Shown here: one piece after another, positions 25,698 to 34,973 of the stretch | Layout of the letters: every line of letters begins with the position of its first letter | How positions within the stretch are numbered: the first letter of the stretch is position 1 | Notes under the pieces: model-generated | Database searches by the model: none | What the model was told of the DNA's origin: nothing | Seen by the model: only the letters and a program-made list of their open reading frames with translations | Position numbers and translations under genes: made by a program | DNA from: Sphingomonas naphthae | GTDB taxonomy: Bacteria; Pseudomonadota; Alphaproteobacteria; Sphingomonadales; Sphingomonadaceae | Length of the DNA: 64,000 bases | NCBI RefSeq assembly: GCF_028607085.1 | Contig: NZ_CP117413.1 | Span: forward strand, 1-64,000 | Reading direction: 5' to 3'

Positions 25698-27802
25698 CGT
25701 TCGACCTGTTCCAGCAACTGCCTGTAAATATCGATCTGTGCCTCAATGGCGTGTTTCTGGATCGGGCTGATGTTCTTGCCATTTTTCATGGTCTCGGCAT
25801 CTGCGATGCATGATTGCAGAGCCAGCACATGCCGCCTCGCCACCACGCTGTTCGGACAACGAGCAGGCTGGCACCTCGTAAATGCCGGCTGCGCCTCAGC
25901 TCCTTTCACCTTCAAGCAGAGGGCGTGGTCGGCATAGAAGAAGCAGTCGTTGATATAACCCGGATGAAGCGTGACGGCGGTGTTCGAGAGCATTTTTGCG
26001 CGGCGCCGATCATCAACGACCGTGCCGGGCAGATCTCCGATCTTGTTTCTGATGCTTGTAAATTCGGCGACGAGTTTCGATCGCATGGGGCCGCCTGGAT
26101 TGATCCCTGCCTTCCAGTCCTCGTACATCTCGACGATATCGCTGAGCTGAGCGAGGCGACGTTCCTCTTCGATCTCCGAACGGAAGCCGGATTGGGAAGT
26201 GCCCGCATAGCCTTCGAACATCATGGCGCTCGCGTGCCCATATTGTATCATGCCCGCGATCACGCCGAAGGGCTGACTGGCGATGTACCATGCAAGGGTG
26301 CGGCGGAGCTGACGCGTGCGCCACCGCCAGGGTTCATCACCCTCGTCCGGGATATGATAAAGTGCCAGTATGCGGTCGGCTTCGGCGGGCGCCGCCGCTG
26401 CCATTTCTTCGGCGAGCCGGCGACACTCTTTGGCAAAGTAATTCAGGTATACGGTCGATTGATGCGCCGTAAGCTGGACATTGCCCACCCCCCGAATCAA
26501 GGCCGGTTTGAACAGGGGCTCATCATCTCGCGGCGCTTCCGTTCGATCGGCGCTGTTGTGTAGATAGTCCTGCAACCGTATTGCTGCCAATACGGCCCTG
26601 GCAACAGGCTCTATCACGGTCCAGCGATGTTCAGCGCCGTCGACGTTTTTACGGGTTTTGAAGATTCTTCCGACGAGTTCGTAGCCCTTAACCTTCCCAT
26701 GTTCGTCGCGCATGAGTCTGAGGCAACCACGCTTGAGCGCGGCCGCTTCCTCGCCGCGCATTCCTGATAATAGGCCGATTACGAGATAGCACGCGGCTAT
26801 CGCCGGTATGAAGGTATAACGGCTGCTGAAGCTGGGAAGATGCGACCGCCACGCAATGTTTGTTCCTGGCATGCTGGCCCAACCACTGCTTGCGCCTGGG
26901 CGCTCGGTTCCGAGTTGCGAGATTGCCTTCTCGAGCATAGCTGAGCGTGCCTTCAGCACTGCCACGCCGAGGCCGCTGGCCTTGCAGATTTCTGGCCACG
27001 CGGGTCGACCATCTTGGGTCGCCGGTACTCCAGAGCCCGATGCTTCAAGCGCATCCAAATAAGCGCGCAGGCGCTGGTCGCTTAGTTTCGGTGACACTCT
27101 CTGCCGACGCGCGGCGATGTTGATGCCAGCTATACGATGTCGGGCGATAAGATCGTCGATCCCATGATGGACGTAGAACATGGCCCACCGCAACGCCGGC
27201 GCGCTAATGGCTTCCGGTATTCGCGGTGTGACATTTTCTCGGCCACCCCGGTATCCCGCGATCCTAGTCGCTGAACGGTTACCCCAAGGAGCTATCTCGA
27301 TTCCCCGGAACGACAGGGAGGGCGTATAGAGCGCAAGTCGCCGTACGCAGAGGATCTTGTAGACAAGAGTTGCCGGTGCGAGGTGCCGCTTCGCGGACAG
27401 CCACTGATCCAGCCAAGGCTGATCGATCTCGTGGAGTCGAAGTCCGGCTTCCCGCACTTCTTGTAGAAAATGCCGGATTATATTGCCGACCTGCATCAGC
27501 GAACCAGGTTTCAGGACGCCGAGGCGGCCGCGCACATTGTCTCGGGAGTCGTAGTTTAAAGACAGGAACAGGTATTCTCGTATGAGCTCCCGCTCATCAG
27601 CATCGGCGATCCGACCGAAGCAGATACAGGCTTCATGGGCCTTTGTCGGCCGCGCGATGGCACATTCGAGCAGCCACTTATCGTCCCCGACCAGAGAGAT
27701 ATTCTGCTGCTCACGGCCACTCACGACCATCTGGGGCGGAATCACCAATGCCGAACGGTCAATCCGCCAAGATGCTTCGGCACGTTCCAGAACCCGACGC
27801 AT
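25694..27802 (-). CDS. Large tyrosine-recombinase-like transposition protein (TnpB-like)
   Basis: The 702-residue protein has catalytic-type motifs in the C-terminal half. SGMRGEEAAALKRG carries the first arginine, RQLRRTLAWY sits at the position of the HxxR box (glutamine in place of histidine), and IQYGHASAMMFEGYAG carries the tyrosine. A cysteine-containing tail follows (CFFYADHALCLK, CQPARCPNSVV), possibly zinc-binding. TnpB of Tn554 is 630 residues with the same order. It lies between the middle recombinase (2-base gap) and the TnpC-like gene (4-base overlap). Confidence 0.75.
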   Translation of the reverse strand: MRRVLERAEASWRIDRSALVIPPQMVVSGREQQNISLVGDDKWLLECAIARPTKAHEACICFGRIADADERELIREYLFLSLNYDSRDNVRGRLGVLKPGSLMQVGNIIRHFLQEVREAGLRLHEIDQPWLDQWLSAKRHLAPATLVYKILCVRRLALYTPSLSFRGIEIAPWGNRSATRIAGYRGGRENVTPRIPEAISAPALRWAMFYVHHGIDDLIARHRIAGINIAARRQRVSPKLSDQRLRAYLDALEASGSGVPATQDGRPAWPEICKASGLGVAVLKARSAMLEKAISQLGTERPGASSGWASMPGTNIAWRSHLPSFSSRYTFIPAIAACYLVIGLLSGMRGEEAAALKRGCLRLMRDEHGKVKGYELVGRIFKTRKNVDGAEHRWTVIEPVARAVLAAIRLQDYLHNSADRTEAPRDDEPLFKPALIRGVGNVQLTAHQSTVYLNYFAKECRRLAEEMAAAAPAEADRILALYHIPDEGDEPWRWRTRQLRRTLAWYIASQPFGVIAGMIQYGHASAMMFEGYAGTSQSGFRSEIEEERRLAQLSDIVEMYEDWKAGINPGGPMRSKLVAEFTSIRNKIGDLPGTVVDDRRRAKMLSNTAVTLHPGYINDCFFYADHALCLKVKGAEAQPAFTRCQPARCPNSVVARRHVLALQSCIADAETMKNGKNISPIQKHAIEAQIDIYRQLLEQVER

Positions 27803-27804
27803 GT

Positions 27805-29577
27805 TCAGCCCCGCTGAAGATGTGGCGGCAGCGCTGGCGCCACAGCGGCATTTTCCGCCGTGGACCGAGCCTGTTCGATATCGCCAGCGTCGAACACGGG
27901 GAGTATCTGTACCATAATTCGATTATGGTCGGCGCTGTAGCGCTCGTGCCACTCCGCTTCCGTCATGACGGCGCGCCGTTCAGCTAGCCATGTCAGATAG
28001 GTCAGCAATGCAGGCAGTTTTCGTGCGGTGAACACTGCATTCGAGCAATGGAGGCAGCCGGTGAACGCGGTGGCGCAGGAGCCGTTGTCGTTCCGCCCAA
28101 GAGGGCTCGACCAAAAGCCGGAACACATGCCAAGGAACGTATCGGCATCGCCTGAGACCAACGACGCGACCGCGCCTGCGTCGAGCTTTTGGTTTCCGAT
28201 CGAGAGGCCGGATGCGAGCGCGCTGACTTCCTCCTTCGGTGGCAGGACCAACGGCATCATCGCCATGTCGAACAGTTGACCTTCAGCGACCGCTACCGAG
28301 CGTGCATGCTCTTCTCGAAGCCCGTCCACCGCGGCATAATGCCGAGCGGCAACTGGCTTCGAGTGATCGCTCGCGAAGCGCCGAAGGTGGCCTGTGTGGC
28401 GCAAGTAATTGTCCCGCTTCACCGTCTTCCTTAGCCGGGCGGGAACGATCTTGGTTATCGGCTTGCCCGCTTCGTCGACGAGCCCAAGGCTCCTGATCGC
28501 GGCATAGAAGTTGTGGGTAGAAAGGCTGAACCGCCGCCAGCTCGGCAGTCCGGCTGCAACGAAGCCCACCCACAGGTAATCCGCATTCGGGTCCCCTCGA
28601 TCGGCCATTCGCTCGGCGGCGGGTCGGGATAGTTCGAGGGCAAGGCGAACGAGTCCGCCGGGCGTATTAATTCCACCATCACGCACGCGTTCGCGCTTGA
28701 TCTTCGCGCGGGGGCCGCCTCGTCCCTTTGTGTATTCAATGGAGACGTACCCTCTCGCGGGGTTCTTCAGGCAGTCGCGCCGCAGGGTCCGCAGGCATTC
28801 TATCGGCATTTCGACCCGGAGCGCGATGGCGATGATGAAGCAGATCGCATCAGGCAGGGTCAGAACGAGAAGATCGCTGGCCGCGGCGATGGCAACCTTG
28901 CGATATTTGAACATGTCGAACTCGCTTCGAGCGGGGCGCGTGCCGTCGGCGACCCTCAGGAACACATTCTCAAAGCGGCTCCTCTCCGGCTTGTTTCGCA
29001 AAGCTTCGATCTGCTCGCGGCCCGACAAGATCCTTTCGCGTGTAGCTACCACGCTGCGATCAGCGGCGTCTTTCAGGACGCGAGCGACGAACGGTGTCAA
29101 CGGTTCGCGGGGCCGTAATGCCGTTCCGTTGTGCCGGCTCGTGAAGTTGATCCGCGCCTTCAGATCCGGACGAAGCAGATCAGGGTTTCGTTCGTCTATC
29201 GCGCGAAGGCCGTGAACAAGGCAACGGAACCGGGAGTATTGACCCCGAACGTCGCAGGCATCGATGTCAGCGGCCGTGATCACGCGAAGCCCCCCGTTGA
29301 GGCGCCCGCTGGAGGACAGATGTTTCCCGAGCGGGATCCAGCTCTGTCGATACTGTTCGACACTCGGGACGGCCAGGCCGGCGAACAGCTCGTTCATCAT
29401 CGGCCCAAGGTACAAGGCAAGATCGCGACCCAGGCCTTCGTTCCCCACCTCGTGCAGCAACCAGGTCATTTCGCGCCCGACACCGTCACGATGATGATAG
29501 GCTACGATCGCGTCGGCTCGCGGCTCCTCATCCTGCTGCGGAGGTAAATCGCGGAACGAGAGGCGAGGGCGACCCAC
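27805..29577 (-). CDS. Middle tyrosine-recombinase-like protein, divergent
   Basis: The 590-residue protein has a weak core-binding region. The catalytic-like stretch is unusual: ALRVEMPIECLRTLRRDCL (arginine box), ARLRKTVKRDNYLRHTG and HSKPVAARHYAAVDG (tyrosine). A cysteine-rich tail (CATAFTGCLHCSNAVF) resembles that of its neighbour. The start is GTG 29577, two bases after the upstream stop. Classical Tn554 has no such third recombinase, so the operon resembles a recombinase trio plus TnpC. It may lack full catalysis and act as a structural partner; that is inference. Confidence 0.65.
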   Translation of the reverse strand: MGRPRLSFRDLPPQQDEEPRADAIVAYHHRDGVGREMTWLLHEVGNEGLGRDLALYLGPMMNELFAGLAVPSVEQYRQSWIPLGKHLSSSGRLNGGLRVITAADIDACDVRGQYSRFRCLVHGLRAIDERNPDLLRPDLKARINFTSRHNGTALRPREPLTPFVARVLKDAADRSVVATRERILSGREQIEALRNKPERSRFENVFLRVADGTRPARSEFDMFKYRKVAIAAASDLLVLTLPDAICFIIAIALRVEMPIECLRTLRRDCLKNPARGYVSIEYTKGRGGPRAKIKRERVRDGGINTPGGLVRLALELSRPAAERMADRGDPNADYLWVGFVAAGLPSWRRFSLSTHNFYAAIRSLGLVDEAGKPITKIVPARLRKTVKRDNYLRHTGHLRRFASDHSKPVAARHYAAVDGLREEHARSVAVAEGQLFDMAMMPLVLPPKEEVSALASGLSIGNQKLDAGAVASLVSGDADTFLGMCSGFWSSPLGRNDNGSCATAFTGCLHCSNAVFTARKLPALLTYLTWLAERRAVMTEAEWHERYSADHNRIMVQILPVFDAGDIEQARSTAENAAVAPALPPHLQRG

Positions 29578-29579
29578 TG

Positions 29580-30992
29580 CTAGAAGAAGCCCATCAGACG
29601 AGAGTCCAGCGCCTCGGCCGCCTGATCTACGATTTCGAAGGCTTCATCGAGGTAGGTGAGATATTTTTCAGTGGTCAGGACGCTGGCGTGACCCAGCCAT
29701 CGCTGGACCCGGCGCAAGGGGTCGCTGACAACCTTCATGTAGATTTCCTCGGTTCGATCCGGGACAGATCGATCGTCGAGCCTCATCACTTCCGCTTTGA
29801 CGAGGTGTGTAAGCCAGTAGACGGCAAAGGTATGCCGGAGGGTATGGGGCGATACGTGTAGGTCCCAGCCCATGTCCTCCGACAACTTCTTGCTGGTACG
29901 CCGGAATATCGACTGCCATGCCGCGGGGGTGAGGGCTTGGCCGTCCTGCGCCAGCCACAATGCTGCCGGCTGCGCACTTTCCAATGGTGCGCCCGATCCG
30001 GGCAGCAATAGGAGGTTGCGTCGTTCGTCGATGCGCAGAGTCGCCAGTGATCGAGGGCGCCGCTCGCCCTTGATCAAAACGCGTTGCCCGCCTGCAAGCG
30101 TGCCGATGAGCGGCTGCCGCATGGTCCGGACCCCACCCGCGCGTCGCCAGCGATCGACCAACTGGCTCCGCTCCTCGCGAATATAAGCGTCGATGAAGTT
30201 ACTGGCTACCCGCCTCGGGAACGGCACTGATCGAGGTTTGCGCCCTTTGGTGATTCTGGCGGGCAGGTCGATCATGGTGCTGCGACAGCCGTGAAAGACG
30301 CGGGCGTTCGTCGTCGGAAGCTCACCGATCAGAAGGCTTGCGCCTTCTTCGAGCCTAACCCCTGTCGTCACAAGCAGCTCGGCGAACGCGGCATCGCGCA
30401 TCGGATTCCGCCGGTGAGTGATGCCGTTCGCGTAACCCCCACCGAGCAGGCCTTGGTCTCGGAACAGAACGTAATCCTCGAGCGGGATCATGCGGATCGT
30501 ATCTTCGGCAACCGCGCCATCACGGCGGAATCTGGTTTTCGGCGCAACTGATATCAGTCCTGCGTCCTCGCTGGCGGCCCATTGATAGAACCGCGTTAGC
30601 GCCGCAGAGGTGCGCTTCCAAGACGATCCCGATAGTCGGAGCTCGCCCGGCCCTTCGAGCCGAAGGCTGCGATATTTCCCTACGTCGGCACTCGATGCGT
30701 CGAGTAACGACTTTGAACGCGCATCCCGCAGGTAACGGGCAAAGACCTGAAGATCTCGAGCATAGTGGCCTGCGCTGGCAAGGGACACGCCATCGGATCG
30801 CAGGAACGTGATGAACGAATTGACTTCTACAACGGGGCTTCCGTCGGAATGAAGGAGAGAAGGGAGATTTGTTTCGGGTAAGTATTTGATTGCGTCCTGC
30901 TTTATGGAGTCATCAAGCGCAGGCCGGATCATCGTCCCATCAAGAAGTATAGGCTCGACGCCGAGCCAAGGATCGAACGGGAAAAGATGCAC
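29580..30992 (-). CDS. Tyrosine recombinase (TnpA-like)
   Basis: The 470-residue site-specific recombinase has a SAM-like core-binding domain (about 55-150: [23 protein letters not shown]). Its catalytic domain has [13 protein letters not shown] (Arg), the H-x-x-R box [29 protein letters not shown] (His and Tyr) and a lysine-bearing beta strand. All RKHRHY positions appear present. GTG 30992 is the likely start. It is the first gene of the operon and lies 113 bases from the right end of the insertion. Strand exchange is its expected role. Confidence 0.85.
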
Positions 30993-31080
30993 TGAACCCT
31001 CGACATGACACTGGGCGTTTCCATTTTATTGCCCCGACCCGATCGATAATGGGACAATATCCTTATCCCGTCAAAGGGAA

Positions 31081-31106
31081 TGGATCGTCTCAATGGCGAC
31101 ATAATT
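31081..31106 (-). repeat. Right imperfect terminal inverted repeat
   Basis: Reverse complement of the left repeat at 19 of 26 positions. Its outer edge (AATT) is exactly at the junction with the resumed PAPS-reductase-like gene. The 88 bases between it and the TnpA-like start (30993-31080) should contain the operon promoter. Confidence 0.6.
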
Positions 31107-31536
31107 CTTCTGCGGCGCGATCAAGCCGGACGAAGTCATCGACCTGTCGGCTGACGAGCTTCGTATCATTGTGCTGATGGAGGCGCGCGCGGCGCCGCGT
31201 TTGCGCAACGTGCAGGGTCTATGGCGCAAGCCGGTATTGGGCCATCGCGGCGCGACACCCCGACCCGGCAGCATCATTGAGTTCATCCGCGAGCGGGGAC
31301 TGCTCCCACCGGTCGAGATCGATCGGATCGTGGAAAGCGCGCCAGGCGAGCTTCTGGATTTCCAGGCTGCCCAGGCCGCCCTCCCCGTCGAGAAGCGGAC
31401 GCCGATGGGCGACTGGCTCCGCGATTTCCAGCGCGCAGCGGAGGCGCTGCGCACCACGGCACGCCTGCCAGATGTGCTCGACCGCGCACGCGATGAGCGT
31501 GCTTTCAACCAGGGAGGACCGCATGCCGCGCTATAA
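31105..31536 (+). pseudogene. PAPS reductase/FAD synthetase-like gene, C-terminal part
   Basis: The frame resumes with FFCGAIKPDEVIDLSADELR and continues RLRNVQGLWRKPVLGHRGATPRPGSIIEF to a normal stop at 31536. It has no start of its own; the earliest in-frame ATG is 31171. It completes the N-terminal half at 5867-6439. The 3' end overlaps the next small gene, as in an intact operon. Confidence 0.9.
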
Positions 31537-31735
31537 CCACCTTGTCACTATCGCCTTCAGCATCGTCTCGGACGACGAGCGCGGCGAGGATTTCACGCCT
31601 GCGATGCTCAAGGAGGGATTGTTCGCGCGGATCCGTGACCTCGACAGCAGCACCGAAGGGGTCGAATGGCTCGAAGCGGTTGGCGCCCCCTGCGATACCT
31701 ATGAGGAGGAGCCGCTTATGCTCTCCGATCCCTGA
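31523..31735 (+). CDS. Small conserved hypothetical protein (70 aa)
   Basis: It begins MPRYNHLVTIAFSIVSDDE and is acidic and soluble. GGGAGG lies 5-10 bases before ATG 31523, giving a strong ribosome site. It overlaps the interrupted gene by 14 bases, so it was coupled to it. The beta-alpha pattern suggests a small globular fold; no function is proposed. Confidence 0.65.
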   Translation: MPRYNHLVTIAFSIVSDDERGEDFTPAMLKEGLFARIRDLDSSTEGVEWLEAVGAPCDTYEEEPLMLSDP

Positions 31736-31775
31736 CACCAGTGGCGCCTGCCCAATCGGTGCACGGCGTTGGACC

Positions 31776-32027
31776 ATGGCAACCTTGTCGGCGATCTTGA
31801 GCACAGCGCGCGGGAACCCGGGAAGAAACACCAGCATCCTCGACGCTGACGATGCCACCTCACTCTGCGATCGTTTTGCCGCCGAGGTCGTCCGGGCTCG
31901 GTTCGGGGATGCCGGTCTGTTCATCTCTCCATGCCCGACGGACGGGCGGCGCAGCGGAATGGTCTGGAACCATAAGCTCCGCCTTCGATGGTCCACCTGT
32001 GCGGACGTTGCCCGCCTGTGGTGGTGA
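31776..32027 (+). CDS. Possible small gene (83 aa)
   Basis: The frame MATLSAILSTARGNPG ... SLCDRFAAEVVRARFGDAGLFISP ... GMVWNHKLRLRW looks protein-like in its second half. The ribosome site is poor and no family is recognised. It could be a remnant or a chance frame. Confidence 0.3.
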   Translation: MATLSAILSTARGNPGRNTSILDADDATSLCDRFAAEVVRARFGDAGLFISPCPTDGRRSGMVWNHKLRLRWSTCADVARLWW

Positions 32028-32389
32028 CCAGCTGTGATGACGGGTTCGGCGCGATGCAGGCTTGAGGGCTATGACGCGGCGATCATTCAGCGAGCGGCAG
32101 CGCAGGCCGTAGTCCCAGACCTCACCATCAGCGGCTGCGAGGGGGATGTTGGGCTCATCGTCTCAACCGACAGCCTCGCCGCCAGAGGATGCGGCACATG
32201 GGCGGTCGCGAGGGCCTGGCAACCCTGTCGCAGCGGGCCGTGTTGCCGCGTGCCGCGGCTGCCCGCTCCACCCCGCCACGACAGGGTTTCCCTCGGCTGC
32301 GCCTCGGTGCCTGACCCTCTCAATCGACCGCCCAGGAGGTGCGCATCCGGCGGAGAGGCCGCCGGTTCAGAACCGAAAGGCAAGCCATC
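32028..32389. other. Leader region of the DUF2493 gene
   Basis: Non-coding stretch of about 360 bases. It contains a 75-base block shared with the ssb leader (32235-32309). The last 30 bases before the ATG contain GAACCGAAAGG, which may act as a ribosome site. Confidence 0.55.
32235..32309 (+). repeat. Duplicated leader block, copy 1 (upstream of DUF2493 gene)
   Basis: Matches 34817-34895 upstream of ssb. The first 37 bases differ at only four positions (core GGCTGCCCGC flanked by GTGCC and CCACCCC), and both continue with GGGTTTCCCT. The two copies are in the same orientation, each about 80 to 160 bases before a start codon, so a shared regulatory or RNA leader is plausible. Confidence 0.65.
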
Positions 32390-33349
32390 ATGTCCACCTC
32401 GCTAGCAGCCGCATTGGCGGCACTGGAACTGGACCATCTCGAACCTGCCGCCGAAGAATTGTCGGGCATGGCGCCACCGCCGACCGAGGCGCTGGAGCAA
32501 ACCGTCACTGCCATCTGGAGCGACCTGTTCACAACGATGACCAACACGTCGATCGAACGCGACATCGAAGATCTCGGCTGGAGCATGGTCAATCTCTTCC
32601 ACCGCGCCGCCGCCAAGAAGCACGGGCTTGTCGATCGGTTGACCGACGACATCCGGCTCCTCCTGGCCGAACAGGACGGCTCGGAGATCAGCACCAACGA
32701 TCTGGAGGAGAAGATCGACCTTGCCAAGAAGGTCGAGGAATCCGCAGGCGCCTTCGAGGTCATGCGCGACGTCGCTGCCGCTCACTATATGCGCGAGACA
32801 GGCCGGTCCTGGGTTCCTTCCTCCGGCAATCGCATTTCGCTGGGCGTCACTGCCGCGATCGTCGACGGCAACGCCTTCCTCCGCGCGCGTCGCGAACGTC
32901 GCCTCGAGGCCAATACTGCCAGTGGCACGCCGGTCGTGTTTGCCGGTGGCCGACTGACCTTTGCCAACGACGCCGATCTCAAGACCTTCGCCGACAACCT
33001 GCTGGCGACCCTCAACAAGGTCCGCGCCCATGTCGGCGACATGTATCTCGTCCATGGTGGTGACATGAAGGGCATCGAGCGGCTTGCCGCTTCCTGGGCC
33101 GAACAGAAAGGCATCCAGCAAGTGCGGTTCGGCCTCGACCGCAAGCTGGGCGACCGCGCCGGGTTCCGCCGCAACGAGCAGATGCTCTCGCTCAACCCCC
33201 GCTTCGTCATCGCCTTCCAGGGCAATGGGGTGACCGAACGGCTCGTGATCGAGGCGAAGGCCCGCAAGATCCGTGTCGTCGATCGGCGCGGGCCGCTCGG
33301 CGCCCCGCCGGCATCGCTCGATGCCGAGCGCCGTCAGCGATCGCGCTGA
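32390..33349 (+). CDS. DUF2493 (SLOG superfamily) protein
   Basis: The 319-residue protein has a helical N-terminal half (1-200) and a C-terminal DUF2493 domain of the YspA/YpsA-like SLOG type: MYLVHGGDMKGIERLAASWAEQKG, FGLDRKLGDRAGFRRNEQML, VIAFQGNGVTERLVIEA and IRVVD. SLOG proteins bind nucleotides or nucleotide-derived ligands. Many conjugative elements carry one, with no known role. ATG 32390 is preferred because the upstream extension is arginine-rich and non-conserved in appearance. Confidence 0.8.
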   Translation: MSTSLAAALAALELDHLEPAAEELSGMAPPPTEALEQTVTAIWSDLFTTMTNTSIERDIEDLGWSMVNLFHRAAAKKHGLVDRLTDDIRLLLAEQDGSEISTNDLEEKIDLAKKVEESAGAFEVMRDVAAAHYMRETGRSWVPSSGNRISLGVTAAIVDGNAFLRARRERRLEANTASGTPVVFAGGRLTFANDADLKTFADNLLATLNKVRAHVGDMYLVHGGDMKGIERLAASWAEQKGIQQVRFGLDRKLGDRAGFRRNEQMLSLNPRFVIAFQGNGVTERLVIEAKARKIRVVDRRGPLGAPPASLDAERRQRSR

Positions 33350-33357
33350 CGGCAAGG

Positions 33358-33379
33358 GGGCACCCTCGCGTGGGTGCCC
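33358..33379 (+). terminator. Probable terminator hairpin after the DUF2493 gene
   Basis: Perfect 8-bp arms (GGGCACCC and GGGTGCCC) around TCGCGT, nine bases after the stop codon, followed by a pyrimidine-rich stretch. Confidence 0.55.
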
Positions 33380-33497
33380 TCCCTTCTTCCAGGTCTCCTG
33401 TGGAAAGGTGCCGGCCGACCAGAGGGGAGGTTGCGATGGCGTGGATCGGCCGGGCGGCATTGCCGATCCGTCCTCAACCCCCTTCTGGAGACAAGTA

Positions 33498-33974
33498 ATG
33501 GATCATGCAGCACCGCTTACGCCGGTCAGCATCGACTGGGAGGCCGTCATGGCACGCCACGCCGCTTATGAGGCGAAGGCCGCTTCGCTCATGCCGTTGA
33601 ACAAAGCTGCGCTGTTCGATGCGCTACATGCTGTCGGTATCACCTTGGTCACCGTGGCTTTCGACGGTGGCGGCGATTCCGGTCAGATCGAAAGCGTCGA
33701 TGCCGCCGCCGGCGATGCACCGGCGGATCTGCCCGAAGCGCAGATCGCTCTGCTCAAGGCAAAGCCGGACGGATGTGGCATGGAGACGACGATCATGTCG
33801 GTGGCCGACGTGATCGAAGACCTTGCCTATCAACTCCTCACCCAGAGCCATCCGGGCTGGGAGAATAATGATGGTGCCTATGGCGAGTTCAGCTTTGACG
33901 TCGCCGCCCGAACGATCACGCTCGATCACAACGACCGCTACACAGCGGTCGAATCCTTCGAGCATCAATGGTGA
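33498..33974 (+). CDS. Conserved hypothetical protein, DUF6878-like
   Basis: The 158-residue protein has an N-terminal helix (WEAVMARHAAYEAKAASLMPLNKAALFDAL), a beta strand with ITLVTVAFDGGGDSGQIE, and a C-terminal GWENNDGAYGEFSFDVAARTITLDHNDRY. This acidic, aspartate-rich pattern is typical of a family common on sphingomonad and rhizobial conjugative elements. Function unknown. GGAG lies 11 bases before ATG 33498. The next gene starts 10 bases after its stop. Confidence 0.7.
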   Translation: MDHAAPLTPVSIDWEAVMARHAAYEAKAASLMPLNKAALFDALHAVGITLVTVAFDGGGDSGQIESVDAAAGDAPADLPEAQIALLKAKPDGCGMETTIMSVADVIEDLAYQLLTQSHPGWENNDGAYGEFSFDVAARTITLDHNDRYTAVESFEHQW

Positions 33975-33984
33975 GGAGGGTGTG

Positions 33985-34374
33985 ATGGGACATTGTTATC
34001 ACCACGCGCTGTCGTCGGTTCGTAAATGGGGCGGCGTGGCCGAGGACTATCTGCCGCTCCATCAGTGGTTCGATGAATCGAAATCCATCACTGCCGATTA
34101 TCGGCATCGTGCGCTTCGGCACCATGCCGAAGGCATCTTCATGCTCGAGCGCTTCTTCGGCGCCACCATCACCCTATCGACGGGGCGCCAGGTGCCGGTT
34201 CGCCTGATCGGCGAGCAGCACGTCATGGAAGACCTTGGCTTCATTCCGAGCTTTGTCGATTGGGTTCGGTGCATCCAGCCCAAGCCCTGGATGGGGCGTG
34301 CGCAGCCCATCCATACCGTTGTCGATCCATTTGCCGTGGCCGATGGCGACGCCGCCGAGCCCGCTTCAGCGTAA
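33985..34374 (+). CDS. Conserved hypothetical protein, DUF6915-like
   Basis: The 129-residue protein begins MGHCYHHALSSVRKWGG and has WFDESKSITADYRHRALRHHAEGIFMLERFFG, a histidine-rich helix. An acid-rich tail closes it. GAGGAGGGTG directly precedes ATG 33985. Small proteins of this type are found in phage and plasmid genomes; the function is unknown. It forms a two-gene operon with the protein before it. Confidence 0.7.
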   Translation: MGHCYHHALSSVRKWGGVAEDYLPLHQWFDESKSITADYRHRALRHHAEGIFMLERFFGATITLSTGRQVPVRLIGEQHVMEDLGFIPSFVDWVRCIQPKPWMGRAQPIHTVVDPFAVADGDAAEPASA

Positions 34375-34973
34375 AGGCCTCACATGTTACGGGCGCCGAC
34401 CCGTCGCAGCCGGGCTGGCGAGCGTAGCGCGGAAGATCACCTCGTCTGCGGTGCGGGTGCCTCGGAGGCTATACCGTGATCTGGCGCAGGCGGGAGGATG
34501 GCATCCGACCATCATCCTTCGCGCCTGTCGATCCGCAAGGTCAGGGCCGGCGCCAGACAGCAGGACAAGGCCGTCGGGTCTGGGTCGGGTTTCCGGTCGC
34601 GCTATACGTGCCCTTGTCGCTGACGCTGGAGGCCCAAAAGGTCGGGGGAGATGGGGTGAGCTTTTCCGCCCTGGTTGGGATCGTGGGGCTGACGGGGCGG
34701 GGATAGACGACCTTCGGCATGGTTTCCGACAGATCGTGTCGGCAGTGAGGAATAATCCCTTCTTATTCACCTGTCCCCTAAGTCGGCCGTCCAGCGTCTC
34801 CAACCCGCGATCCTTCGGGCCGAGTTGCCGTGTGCCACGGCTGCCCGCACCACCCCTTGTCTCGGGGTTTCCCTGCGCGCTGGCGCGCTTTGGTGGAGAC
34901 GCCGTCCTGGCCGCCTTTTTCGGGGATCAGTCGAAGGGATCATCCCTCGGCCGACAGAAAAGGAAACCTCGAC
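34375..34973. other. Non-coding stretch before ssb
   Basis: About 600 bases with no credible gene on either strand. The last 157 bases are the ssb leader with the duplicated block. The remainder is GC-rich with no clear structure; it could be gene debris. Confidence 0.55.
34817..34895 (+). repeat. Duplicated leader block, copy 2 (upstream of ssb)
   Basis: Homologous to 32235-32309; see that entry. The block ends about 80 bases before the ssb ATG. Confidence 0.65.

Larger units (their letters stand above)
6440..31105. mobile_element. 24.7-kb Tn554-like recombinase element inserted in a PAPS-reductase-like gene
   Basis: The borders are set by the two halves of one split gene. A T shared by both sides leaves a one-base ambiguity. 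The right end carries, within about 115 bases, a minus-strand operon of three large tyrosine-recombinase-like proteins plus a DUF6262/TnpC-like protein. In Tn554-type transposons the recombinase operon likewise lies at one end with cargo behind it. The cargo is a Gabija-like defence operon, a two-component system, an RND efflux operon and exported proteins. Imperfect inverted repeats (19 of 26 bases) lie at 6501-6526 and 31081-31106; the left copy is 61 bases inside the gene break. No direct target duplication longer than a base or two is visible, as expected for tyrosine recombinases. Part of the cargo may be a separate earlier insertion. Confidence 0.85.

Noticed and set aside
34387-34803. 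A 138-codon minus-strand frame before ssb
   Set aside because: No ribosome site or recognisable domain; composition like shadow frames.
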